From Ruminococcus sp. UBA3800 (GTDB taxonomy: Bacteria; Bacillota; Clostridia; Oscillospirales; Ruminococcaceae): a stretch of 11,771 nucleotides of DNA. Both the position numbers and the translations under genes were made by a program. The notes under the pieces were generated by a model. That model was not told the origin of the DNA, did not search any database, and was given only the letters and a program-made list of their open reading frames with translations. Location of the stretch: positions 1 to 11,771 of the forward strand of contig DFEO01000090.1 of the NCBI GenBank assembly GCA_002368715.1, in the 5' to 3' direction. This document shows positions 1-6,306 of this stretch, piece by piece (positions within the stretch are counted from its first letter, which is position 1; each line of letters starts with the position of its first letter).

Positions 1-570
1 GTCAAGGAGGCTGTGTTCCCGTTCAATATGTTCCAGGAGGTAGACCCTGTCCTCGGACCCGAGATGAGATCGACCGGTGAGGTATTGGGTATATCGCCAA
101 GCTTCGGTGAGGCTTATTATAAGGCTCAGGAAGCGACCAGAACGAGCCTTCCGAAGGAGGGAACTGTCCTTCTCAGCGTTTGCGACAGGGACAAGCCCGA
201 GCTTGTTGAGATCGCAAAGGCCTTCAGTGATCTTGGCTTTAATATCCTTGCGACAGGCAAGAGCTATGATATGATAACCGAGGCAGGCATCAAGGCAAAG
301 AAGATCTTCAAGATCTATGAGGGCAGACCAAATATTGCCGATGAGATCGCAAACGGCGAGATCCAGCTTATCATCAATACGCCTGCAGGCAAGACAAGCG
401 TTCACGATGACAGCTACATCAGAAAGGCTGCTATCAAACACAGAGTGCCTTACATAACCACAATGGCTGCCGCAAAGGCGAGCGCTGAGGGTATCAAGGC
501 GATAAAGCATGATCTGCATTTCGGAGTCAAGTCGCTCCAGGCACACCACGCTGATATTACAGAAGAATAA
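1..570 (+). CDS. carB: Carbamoyl-phosphate synthase large subunit, C-terminal part (5' end outside window)
   Basis: This is the last 189 codons of the large subunit, which makes carbamoyl phosphate from bicarbonate, ATP and ammonia channelled from the small subunit CarA, for pyrimidine and arginine synthesis in the cytoplasm. The frame is open from base 1, so the gene starts upstream; the GTG at 13 is an internal valine codon. The first residues hold the end of the second ATP-grasp half, with the family signature DPVLGPEMRSTGEV. From about window residue 55 (VLLSVCDRDKPELVEIAKAF) to the end is the MGS-like allosteric domain, including GRPNIADEI and LIINTPAG. In well-studied homologues this domain binds effectors such as UMP or ornithine. 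The full family length is about 1,070 residues, so roughly the last sixth is present. No frameshift or odd residue is visible. The stop is followed within 7 nt by a terminator-like hairpin, so carB ends its transcription unit. Confidence 0.96.
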   Translation, partial: VKEAVFPFNMFQEVDPVLGPEMRSTGEVLGISPSFGEAYYKAQEATRTSLPKEGTVLLSVCDRDKPELVEIAKAFSDLGFNILATGKSYDMITEAGIKAKKIFKIYEGRPNIADEIANGEIQLIINTPAGKTSVHDDSYIRKAAIKHRVPYITTMAAAKASAEGIKAIKHDLHFGVKSLQAHHADITEE

Positions 571-576
571 TCCAAC

Positions 577-606
577 AAGAGCTGCCGTTTTTGCGGCGGC
601 TCTTTT
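577..606 (+). terminator. Rho-independent terminator after carB
   Basis: An 11-bp stem (AAGAGCTGCCG at 577-587 with CGGCGGCTCTT at 594-604) pairs throughout, with one G-U wobble. It encloses a 6-nt loop and runs into a short T tract, TTTT at 603-606. It begins 7 nt after the carB stop. The T run is short, so termination may be partial. Confidence 0.8.
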
Positions 607-607
607 C

Positions 608-638
608 GTATATAATACAAGTGCATTTTTGTATATAA
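608..638 (+). repeat. Pair of 8-bp direct repeats in the gap before the sigma factor gene
   Basis: GTATATAA occurs at 608-615 and again at 631-638, 23 bp from start to start, or about two helical turns. The first copy contains TATAAT (611-616), which could be a -10 box, but no acceptable -35 lies 16-18 bp upstream because that position falls in the carB terminator. The rest of the gap (639-704) shows no clear housekeeping promoter. The repeats may be a regulator site or simply AT-rich spacer. Confidence 0.3.
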
Positions 639-720
639 CGCCGAAAATCTTTCTTTTTTCTTGATCTGTGTAATGTTCTGAGCTTCCTAAGCGATCATTA
701 TACAGGGAGGTGCAAAGCAT

Positions 721-1227
721 ATGCGTAACAATGATCCCGGTGTTCAAGCGCTTGAACAGATAATAAGCAGATATAAGAGCACGGTCTATGGCATAGCGGC
801 AGCTATGCTCAGGAACAGACACGAGGCCGATGACGTCTTTCAGGAAGTGTTTTTGCTGTATTATAAGAAAAAAATAGATTTTGACAGTGAGAACGCCAGA
901 CGGACATGGCTTATAAGGACGACAGTGAACAAATGCCGTCAGGCAAACAACAGCATCTGGAACACAAGAGTGGATAAGACTGATGAGATAGAGATAGCCC
1001 AGGACTTCGGCTTTACCAATGAGGAGAGCAGGGTGTTCGCAGCTGTGAAGGAGCTGGAGGGCAAAAACAGGCTCGTTGTTATCCTGCATTATTTTCAGGG
1101 ACTGAGCGTTTCCGAGATAGCAGAGCTTCTTGGCGATCGACCGAACACTGTGAGCGTAAGACTTAACCGTGCCAGAAAGCTTTTGAAAGAAAGATTGGAG
1201 GAAGACGATGAAAACGGATATTTTTGA
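721..1227 (+). CDS. ECF-type RNA polymerase sigma factor (sigma-70 family)
   Basis: A 168-residue protein of typical extracytoplasmic-function sigma factor size, with only regions 2 and 4. Region 2 spans about residues 14-76: the core-binding segment EADDVFQEVFLLYYKK (35-50) and the DNA-melting segment RTWLIRTTVNKCRQ (61-74) match the family. A short acidic linker (about 84-105) leads to region 4 (108-160), whose helix-turn-helix LSVSEIAELLGDRPNTVSVR (128-147) would read the -35 element. The ATG at 721 has a strong site, GGGAGG, at 705-710. The last 20 nt overlap the next gene, a transmembrane protein, in another frame. This sigma/membrane-partner layout is classic for a sigma factor held inactive at the membrane until a signal arrives. 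The protein should direct RNA polymerase to stress-response promoters, often including its own, but I found no convincing ECF-type promoter upstream. The ECF assignment is strong; the subgroup and the regulon cannot be told from this sequence. Confidence 0.92.
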   Translation: MRNNDPGVQALEQIISRYKSTVYGIAAAMLRNRHEADDVFQEVFLLYYKKKIDFDSENARRTWLIRTTVNKCRQANNSIWNTRVDKTDEIEIAQDFGFTNEESRVFAAVKELEGKNRLVVILHYFQGLSVSEIAELLGDRPNTVSVRLNRARKLLKERLEEDDENGYF

Positions 1228-3340
1228 TAGTATCAACCAAAAGCTTGCTCCTGAGCAAAGCGTTATCGACGAGCTTCTTGAAAAGGCAGAGAAAAGGCAG
1301 TTTCCCATCGAGCCTGTCATCGAGATGAGCGAGCAGGCGGTTTTGAATGACGATATCTCACAGCTCGATATCGATAAGCCGGACGATGAGCAGCCCTTTG
1401 AAGACGAACCGAGGATAAAGAGCCGTGCAGGCGCATTAGTGGCTGTCGCTGCTGCGGCGGTGCTGGTCTTTGGGATAGGCGCTTTTCTGCTCCTTAAGAG
1501 CCCGCCGAACGTGGATACCGCCGAAAGCATAACATCCTCTCAGGCTGCAGAATCGCTGAAAAAAGCAAACACGAACGCTAAACTCGTATTTGCGACCGTG
1601 AACAACAGCTGTGCCGATCTGGTTGCCGACGGAAGACGGCTTGAGATAGAACAGTACAAAAATACGGACAATTACAGAAAGGCAGTCCGCATTTCCGATC
1701 TTGAGAATGCCGATGCTGATAACTGGATAGAATACAGCATATACAAGGCTTTTGAGGATAACTACGCTGCTGACGGGTATATCTATTTTGAGCTTGATGA
1801 GCAGGAAGGAGTTACTTTTGCCCAGTGGGCAGAGAATGACGAAACAGGCATAGTCGGGCAGTATCCCGACCCTGAGACCGACCCCGACAAAAAGCATAAG
1901 ATAGGTCAGCGTATAGAAAAAAAGTCCGACCGGACAGAAAACAATGTGGACATGGAAAACGTAATTGATGATCTTTCCGTGAAAATAAGATACGGCACAG
2001 TTTCGCCGATCGGACTTACGGTAGATCTGGAGCGCCTGAGCGATCTTGAAGAGGGCGTTGTTCAGAATGTTATGGCAGAATACGGGCTTTACAGTATGGA
2101 GAGCGGTTCACCGGTCGAGCTTGATTTTGTCAGTGACGCAAGGGGTTATGAAGAAAGAAAAGGCGAGCTGAAAAACAAGGGCGATAAGCTTTCGTTCAGA
2201 TACGACTGGAGAGAGCTTTACGGCGAGCTGAGCCCCGGAGATTACCGAATGACGATCAATGTCAATACCATCGGTAAAAACGTTAACTCCACCTATGGCT
2301 TTAATCTTGACTTTACCATAAGTGAGCCTGATAAGCGTATTTCGGAAGAGTTTGACGATCTTGCCCTTTCTGTTACTAGTGTTATGCAGGACTCCGAAAA
2401 GACCGAATTGGGTCTCAGGCTTGTCAACACCAGCAATGACACGGATGTCGATGTTGTCTGCACGGGAACATGGAATATTTTTGAAGGTTCACACCACCAG
2501 CTATTTGAGTATAAAAACGGCGTTTATAAGGAAATACCTTGGACCAACTCAAAGTCGGGACCTGCCGTCGAGTCCGGGAGCGAGCTTAAAGCAGGCGAGA
2601 GCATAGACCTGACCCTTGATCTCACCGAAGCCTACGGAGACTTATCTGCCGGACAATACAAGATAGAATTCATTTTTGATCTTTACAGTCCTGACCATAA
2701 TATCGATTACACAGCTCCTGCCATTAGTTGTGAATTCAGCATTCCGGACACACCGGCAGAGGTCCCCGATGTAACGGGAATGGATGTTATTGAAGCAAAG
2801 CAAATGATATCCGATGCCGGTTTCAGACCGATCATAAGAGACCAGTTTTCGGATGATGTAGAGACAGACAAGGTCATCAGAACAAAGCCGGCAGCAGGAG
2901 AAAAGACTTTTGCAGACAGCGAGGTACAGCTGCTTGTGAGCATAGGACCGGTTTCTGATTATCTTTCAAAGGATTGGGGGCTTTACGGCGAAGTAAGCAA
3001 TGTAACGAACACAGGCTGCACACTGACACTGAAGAGTGACGGATCGGCAGCAGCTTTTGATGTTAGTACGGGTGAGGAATTTGTGATAGGCAGACTTGAT
3101 GAAAGCGGCAATTTTGAGCAGCTGCCGTTAGTGAAAGAAGCCTACTGGAACGCTATCGGACTTACTGTAAAAACCGGTGAAGGCGAAACTACTGCTGTGG
3201 ATATAAACTGGGAGCCGTATTACGGCGTTCTTCCTGCCGGGATGTATGCTTTGCAAAAGACTGTATACGCAAGCTCCGCCTCTGACGGCGATCAAGCGTC
3301 AAGGCAGATAACTCTGACTTTTGAATTTGAGATAAAATAG
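1208..3340 (+). CDS. Single-pass membrane protein with PASTA and Ig-like modules; probable anti-sigma factor or sensor
   Basis: A 710-residue protein. Seen in order: an acidic cytosolic segment (1-73); one membrane helix (about 74-97, GALVAVAAAAVLVFGIGAFLL) followed by KSPP; a helix-then-sheet region (100-235) recalling pilin-like exported proteins; an Ig-like module (256-371); a second (383-511); a PASTA domain (517-579, starting VPDVTGMDVIEAKQMISDAG); and a third Ig-like module (587-710). The Ig-like modules share a W/L-x(3)-YG-x-L-x(2)-G-x-Y signature at 334-346, 472-484 and 668-680. There is no signal peptidase site, so it should sit with N inside and C outside. The ATG at 1208 has GGAGG at 1197-1201 and lies inside the sigma gene, suggesting translational coupling. 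PASTA domains in PrkC/PknB kinases and PBP2x bind or contact cell wall material, so I infer that the protein senses the wall and restrains the sigma factor through its N-terminus. That N-terminus has no Cys or His, so it is not the zinc anti-sigma type, and anti-sigma activity is inferred mainly from context. It could instead be a sigma-controlled wall-attached protein. Confidence 0.75.
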   Translation: MKTDIFDSINQKLAPEQSVIDELLEKAEKRQFPIEPVIEMSEQAVLNDDISQLDIDKPDDEQPFEDEPRIKSRAGALVAVAAAAVLVFGIGAFLLLKSPPNVDTAESITSSQAAESLKKANTNAKLVFATVNNSCADLVADGRRLEIEQYKNTDNYRKAVRISDLENADADNWIEYSIYKAFEDNYAADGYIYFELDEQEGVTFAQWAENDETGIVGQYPDPETDPDKKHKIGQRIEKKSDRTENNVDMENVIDDLSVKIRYGTVSPIGLTVDLERLSDLEEGVVQNVMAEYGLYSMESGSPVELDFVSDARGYEERKGELKNKGDKLSFRYDWRELYGELSPGDYRMTINVNTIGKNVNSTYGFNLDFTISEPDKRISEEFDDLALSVTSVMQDSEKTELGLRLVNTSNDTDVDVVCTGTWNIFEGSHHQLFEYKNGVYKEIPWTNSKSGPAVESGSELKAGESIDLTLDLTEAYGDLSAGQYKIEFIFDLYSPDHNIDYTAPAISCEFSIPDTPAEVPDVTGMDVIEAKQMISDAGFRPIIRDQFSDDVETDKVIRTKPAAGEKTFADSEVQLLVSIGPVSDYLSKDWGLYGEVSNVTNTGCTLTLKSDGSAAAFDVSTGEEFVIGRLDESGNFEQLPLVKEAYWNAIGLTVKTGEGETTAVDINWEPYYGVLPAGMYALQKTVYASSASDGDQASRQITLTFEFEIK

Positions 3341-3361
3341 AACAAAAGATCTATATACCTA

Positions 3362-3402
3362 AAAAGCGACGGAAACCGAAGCAAGCGGAGTCCGCCGCTT
3401 TT
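3362..3402 (+). terminator. Terminator-like hairpin after the sigma/sensor pair
   Basis: A 12-bp stem, AAAAGCGACGGA (3362-3373) with TCCGCCGCTTTT (3391-3402), has one A-C mismatch and a 17-nt loop. It ends in TTTT followed by ATCTCTTT. The A-rich left arm means the structure could also stop transcription on the other strand. It sits 21 nt after the sensor stop and just before the promoter of the next gene. Confidence 0.65.
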
Positions 3403-3407
3403 ATCTC

Positions 3408-3436
3408 TTTACAACACAGAGCATTTATGATATAAT
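3408..3436 (+). promoter_or_regulatory. Housekeeping (sigma-A type) promoter for the HAD phosphatase gene
   Basis: TTTACA (3408-3413), a 17-bp spacer and a perfect TATAAT (3431-3436). The predicted transcript start, near 3443, lies about 40 nt before the ATG at 3484, which has a TGAGGT ribosome binding site at 3472-3477. Spacing and both boxes are close to consensus, so constitutive expression independent of the ECF sigma factor is likely. Confidence 0.8.
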
Positions 3437-3483
3437 GATATCCTGATGTTTTTTGATCGAAGTTTTTAGAGTGAGGTATAAAA

Positions 3484-4131
3484 ATGAGCAAGTATAAATA
3501 TTTTGTTTTTGATTTTGATCTGACACTGGCCGACTCTTCCGAGGCGATACTTATGTGCTTTAAACACACTCTCGAGCAGTTCGGCTATCCGTCCAAGGAC
3601 GATATGACGATATACAAAACGATCGGCCTTACACTTGTGGACGGATTTGATGTCCTTACCGACACTCCAAACAACCCTCAGCGTGAGCAGATGAGAAAAT
3701 GCTATGTAAAAAAAGCCGACGAGGTCATGGTAGAGCATACTTATTTCTACGATGATACGATCGCTGTTTTGCAGGTGCTCAAGCACGCTGACCGCAAGGT
3801 AGGCATAGTGTCAACAAAGTATCGCTATCGCATAGAGCAGACCTTTGAAGCTAAGGCCGGCTCCATGCCTGTGGATATCATCGTCGGCGGTGAGGACGTG
3901 ACCGAAGCAAAGCCCGATCCGCAGGGACTCGATCTTATTATTGAAAAGTTCGGAGCAGATAAATCTGATGTTCTCTACATCGGCGACAGCTATATCGATG
4001 CCGAAACAGCAAAGCGTGCAGGCGTAGATTTTGCCGGAGTTACCACAGGTTCAACGACCAGAGATGAGCTTGAAAAGTATCCTCATATTTATATAGGAAA
4101 GAGCCTTCTGGATATTTTTCAGAGCATATAA
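3484..4131 (+). CDS. HAD-superfamily hydrolase, phosphoglycolate phosphatase-like
   Basis: A 215-residue cytosolic phosphatase of the haloacid dehalogenase superfamily, subclass I (GPH/PGMB-like). All four catalytic motifs are visible: motif I FDFDLTLADS with nucleophile D10 and acid/base D12; motif II S110-T111 in GIVSTKYRY; motif III K143-P144 in EAKPDP; and motif IV GDSYIDAE with D168 and D172, which bind magnesium. A helical cap lies between motifs I and II (about 17-95). The length is typical. Substrates in this group include 2-phosphoglycolate, pyrophosphate (PpaX), sugar phosphates and nucleotides, and the sequence does not decide between them. The gene has its own promoter and stands between the sigma/sensor pair and the yicC operon. 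No clear terminator follows it, so some readthrough into yicC is possible. Function at superfamily level is secure; the gene name is left open. Confidence 0.9.
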   Translation: MSKYKYFVFDFDLTLADSSEAILMCFKHTLEQFGYPSKDDMTIYKTIGLTLVDGFDVLTDTPNNPQREQMRKCYVKKADEVMVEHTYFYDDTIAVLQVLKHADRKVGIVSTKYRYRIEQTFEAKAGSMPVDIIVGGEDVTEAKPDPQGLDLIIEKFGADKSDVLYIGDSYIDAETAKRAGVDFAGVTTGSTTRDELEKYPHIYIGKSLLDIFQSI

Positions 4132-4171
4132 ATAAAGAGTAAATATAGTATTAAATAACCGTGAAAAACTC

Positions 4172-4200
4172 TTGCTATTATCTTGGAAAAGTGATATAAT
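4172..4200 (+). promoter_or_regulatory. Housekeeping (sigma-A type) promoter for the yicC-rlmN operon
   Basis: TTGCTA (4172-4177), a 17-bp spacer and a perfect TATAAT (4195-4200). Transcription should start near 4207, giving a leader of about 85 nt before the yicC ATG at 4292. It is the only good promoter seen ahead of the long gene cluster, so it probably drives all of it. Confidence 0.8.
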
Positions 4201-4214
4201 AAAATGATTAAAGA

Positions 4215-4263
4215 TGCTGTCCTTTTTCTTTGCTTTTTGGCGCATCTCAGTGCCCTGACAGCA
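4215..4263 (+). other. Nested inverted repeats in the yicC operon leader
   Basis: TGCTGTC (4215-4221) and GACAGCA (4257-4263) are perfect complements enclosing 35 nt. Inside lies a second short stem, GGCGC (4239-4243) with GTGCC (4250-4254), with one G-U pair and a 6-nt loop. A pyrimidine-rich run (4221-4238) separates the two left arms. The whole lies in the predicted untranslated leader and ends 16 nt before AGGAG (4280-4284). No T tract follows, so it is not a plain terminator. It may be an RNA stability or regulatory structure, or chance. Confidence 0.35.
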
Positions 4264-4291
4264 ATATTTCATTTGCGATAGGAGAACCGTT

Positions 4292-5179
4292 ATGATAAAG
4301 AGTATGACAGGCTTCGGCAGAGAGCATATAGTTAACGAAAAGAGAGAGATCATCGTCGAGATAAGGTCGGTGAACCACCGCTATTATGAGTTCACCTCAC
4401 GCACACCGAGAGCCTACGGTTATCTTGATGAGAAGCTCAAGGGCTTTCTCAAAAGCGGTATCTCGAGAGGCAAGGTGGAAGCGAGCGTTTCTATCTATAA
4501 CCTTGAGGGAACGGATGCTGAGATCGAGCTCAATCTCCCTGTTGCAAAGGGCTATGTCAACGCTCTGAGAAGTGCAGCGGATGAGCTTTCGATGACAGAT
4601 GACCTTGCACTTTCATGTGTAGCAAGGCTTCCTGATGTTTTTACAGTAGTCAAGAAGACCGAGGATGAAGAGGTCATCTGGAATGAAGTGAAGGCTGTTG
4701 CACAGACTGCGCTTGATCGCTTTGTCGAGATGAGGAGCGTCGAGGGCGTGAAGATGTATGAGGATATAAGCTCACGTCTTGATACCATCGAGAAAGCTGT
4801 TTCGTTTATCGAGCAGGAAGCGCCCAAGTCTGTTTCGGCATATCATGACAGGCTTTACAATAAGATAAAAGAAAGTCTTGAAGCACTTGGCAGGAGCGAT
4901 GTTGACGAGCAGAGGATAGTGACAGAGGTCGCTGTTTTTTCCGACAAGGTGGCTGTGGATGAGGAGACCGTAAGGCTCAGGAGCCATATAGCACAGTTCA
5001 GAGAGCTTATCAAGAGTGATGAGCCGGTCGGAAGAAAGCTGGACTTTCTTATCCAGGAGATGAACCGTGAGATAAACACCACAGGCTCCAAGTGTAACGA
5101 CATCGAGATAACGAGGACTGTCGTTGAGGTAAAGGCCGAGATTGAGAAGATAAGAGAGCAGATACAGAATATAGAATAA
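4292..5179 (+). CDS. yicC: YicC/YloC-family endoribonuclease
   Basis: A 295-residue protein matching the family length (YloC of Bacillus subtilis is about 290). The N-terminal YicC domain starts with the signature [10 protein letters not shown] and continues with [12 protein letters not shown] (23-34), SGISRGKVE (55-63) and LPDVF (113-117). The C-terminal DUF1732 domain holds [12 protein letters not shown] (225-236), [20 protein letters not shown] (247-266) and the near-invariant end [15 protein letters not shown]. YicC proteins are reported to be RNA-cleaving enzymes; in Escherichia coli YicC has been linked to decay of the small RNA RyhB. The cellular targets in Firmicutes are not well known. 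The ATG at 4292 has AGGAG at 4280-4284. It is the first gene of the housekeeping operon and is 10 nt from remA, the usual order in Firmicutes. Confidence 0.94.
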   Translation: MIKSMTGFGREHIVNEKREIIVEIRSVNHRYYEFTSRTPRAYGYLDEKLKGFLKSGISRGKVEASVSIYNLEGTDAEIELNLPVAKGYVNALRSAADELSMTDDLALSCVARLPDVFTVVKKTEDEEVIWNEVKAVAQTALDRFVEMRSVEGVKMYEDISSRLDTIEKAVSFIEQEAPKSVSAYHDRLYNKIKESLEALGRSDVDEQRIVTEVAVFSDKVAVDEETVRLRSHIAQFRELIKSDEPVGRKLDFLIQEMNREINTTGSKCNDIEITRTVVEVKAEIEKIREQIQNIE

Positions 5180-5189
5180 TGGAGTTTTT

Positions 5190-5444
5190 ATGAAGCTTAT
5201 AAATATCGGGTTCGGTAATCTGGTATCATCTCTGAAGGTCGTCGCTGTGGTTTCGCCTGAGTCGGCGCCTATAAAGAGAATGATACAGGAGGCCAGAGAA
5301 AAGGGAATGCTCATAGATGCGACCTATGGCAGAAAGACAAGAACCGTCATCGTTACCGACAGTGACCATATAATTCTTTGTGCTGTAACTCCCGAAACTA
5401 TCGGAAGCAGAGCGGACAGCAATGAGGAGGATGAAGATGAGTAA
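5190..5444 (+). CDS. remA: RemA/DUF370-family DNA-binding regulator
   Basis: An 84-residue protein with the clear RemA signature: [20 protein letters not shown] at the start, then [32 protein letters not shown] and a strand with D-S-D-H-I-I-L. In B. subtilis RemA is a DNA-binding protein that forms higher-order assemblies and activates biofilm matrix and osmoprotection genes. The conserved arginine/lysine-rich stretch at about 48-51 fits DNA binding. The C-terminus ends in an acidic tail, SNEEDEDE, which is longer and more acidic than needed for the fold. The ATG at 5190 has TGGAG at 5180-5184. The place between yicC and gmk is the conserved one in Firmicutes. What it controls in this organism is unknown. 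Confidence 0.92.
   Translation: MKLINIGFGNLVSSLKVVAVVSPESAPIKRMIQEAREKGMLIDATYGRKTRTVIVTDSDHIILCAVTPETIGSRADSNEEDEDE
5425..5430 (+). promoter_or_regulatory. Ribosome binding site that decides the gmk start
   Basis: AGGAGG lies inside the remA coding sequence. Three in-frame ATGs occur at 5422, 5431 and 5437. The first overlaps the site and the second abuts it. Only 5437 has proper spacing, 6 nt, so it is the chosen start. This makes gmk overlap remA by 8 nt. Confidence 0.85.
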
Positions 5445-6069
5445 GGGCAGACTGTTTATCGTATCGGCACCGTCAGGCTGCGGAAAGGGCACTATCCTTG
5501 CAGAGGTGTTCAAGGACAGAAAGGTCTACTATTCTGTTTCCTGTACCACAAGAAAGCCCCGTGAGGGCGAGGTGGACGGTGTCAATTATTTTTTCCTGTC
5601 AGAGGATCAGTTCTCACAGATGATAGCCGAGGACGGCTTCCTGGAGTATGCTACCTTTGCCGAGAATTCCTACGGCACCCCGAGAAAGGCCGTTATGGAA
5701 AAGCTGGAGCAGGGGATAGATACTGTCCTTGAGATCGAGACCAAGGGAGCCTTTCAGGTAAAGGAGAAGATACCCGAGGCAGTGATGATCTTTATCCTGC
5801 CCCCAAGCGTAAGGGAGCTTGACAGAAGGCTTCGCAAGCGTGGCACTGAGGATGATGAGACCATAGCCAAAAGAGTCTCACAGGCCAAAGGTGAGATAAG
5901 AAAAGCTTTAGATTATGACTATGTTATAATGAATGATGATCTTGACCCGGCGATAGCCGATTTCAAGGAGATCATAGATAATTGCACAGATCCTGATGCG
6001 AGAGCACAGGGTTTTAAGACTAAGAACGAACAAGTCAAGAAAATGATAGAAGAGGTGCTTGAAAAATGA
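5437..6069 (+). CDS. gmk: Guanylate kinase
   Basis: A 210-residue enzyme that phosphorylates GMP to GDP with ATP, an essential step in guanine nucleotide supply, in the cytoplasm. The P-loop is [10 protein letters not shown] (10-19) with K17. Glycine instead of serine after the lysine is usual in Firmicute guanylate kinases. The GMP-binding part shows [20 protein letters not shown] (33-52), [15 protein letters not shown] (68-82) and [10 protein letters not shown] (99-108). The lid region [16 protein letters not shown] (131-146) supplies the arginines that touch ATP. The end, [12 protein letters not shown] (159-170), is also typical. Length and motifs are normal. The gene overlaps remA by 8 nt and shares an ATGA with rpoZ, so its translation is probably coupled on both sides. 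Together with rpoZ it forms a conserved pair, known in many bacteria, that links GTP pools and RNA polymerase. Confidence 0.96.
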   Translation: MSKGRLFIVSAPSGCGKGTILAEVFKDRKVYYSVSCTTRKPREGEVDGVNYFFLSEDQFSQMIAEDGFLEYATFAENSYGTPRKAVMEKLEQGIDTVLEIETKGAFQVKEKIPEAVMIFILPPSVRELDRRLRKRGTEDDETIAKRVSQAKGEIRKALDYDYVIMNDDLDPAIADFKEIIDNCTDPDARAQGFKTKNEQVKKMIEEVLEK

Positions 6070-6275
6070 TGTTAAGACCATCGGTATCAGAGATACTGTC
6101 AAACAACGAGAGCTATTATTCACTGGTGATAGCTGTGGCTAAGAGAGCAAGAGAGATAACACAGGACGCTCTTGATGAAAAGAAGGTCCTGGATGTCAAG
6201 CCTGTTCAGTCTGCTGTCGAGCAGCTTGCAAACAGGGATTACAGGATAATCGAGGACCCTGCACTCAAGGGCTGA
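6066..6275 (+). CDS. rpoZ: RNA polymerase omega subunit
   Basis: A 69-residue protein with the omega signature: [20 protein letters not shown], then AVAKRAREI (19-27) and the C-terminal KPVQSAVEQLANRDYRIIED. Omega helps fold and hold the beta' subunit in RNA polymerase. The ATG at 6066 overlaps the gmk stop (ATGA). A second ATG directly follows at 6069, and either could be used; AGAGGTG at 6051-6057 is 8 nt from the first. The family is usually 60-90 residues, so the gene is complete. It follows gmk, as in most bacteria. Confidence 0.93.
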   Translation: MMLRPSVSEILSNNESYYSLVIAVAKRAREITQDALDEKKVLDVKPVQSAVEQLANRDYRIIEDPALKG

Positions 6276-6306
6276 TAAAGCAGACAAAAAAAGGAGCTTG
6301 TCATAG

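Noticed and set aside
669..696. Possible ECF-type self-regulated promoter, TGTAATGTT with CGATC 16 bp or so downstream
   Set aside because: The upstream element lacks the AAC core and the downstream element lacks CGTC, so the match to known ECF promoters is too weak to call.
1436..1897. Open frame of 153 codons on the minus strand with hydrophobic stretches, opposite the sensor gene
   Set aside because: The hydrophobic appearance comes from the complement of acidic and lysine codons in the sensor gene; no start signal or family match was seen.
1208..3340. The sensor as a Ser/Thr kinase of the PrkC type because of its PASTA domain
   Set aside because: The cytosolic part is only 73 residues and has no kinase motifs, so it cannot hold a kinase domain.
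4135..4173. Inverted repeat AAGAGT / ACTCTT after the HAD gene, considered as a terminator
   Set aside because: The stem is only 6 bp with a 27-nt loop, no T tract follows, and the right arm overlaps the -35 box of the yicC promoter.
4772..5314. Open frame of 180 codons on the minus strand across yicC and remA
   Set aside because: It lies wholly opposite two well-recognised genes, has no recognisable domain and no clear ribosome binding site; it is a by-product of their codon use.
5422..5436. Upstream ATG codons at 5422 and 5431 as gmk starts
   Set aside because: They overlap or abut the AGGAGG ribosome binding site. ATG 5437 has correct spacing and gives the normal guanylate kinase N-terminus.
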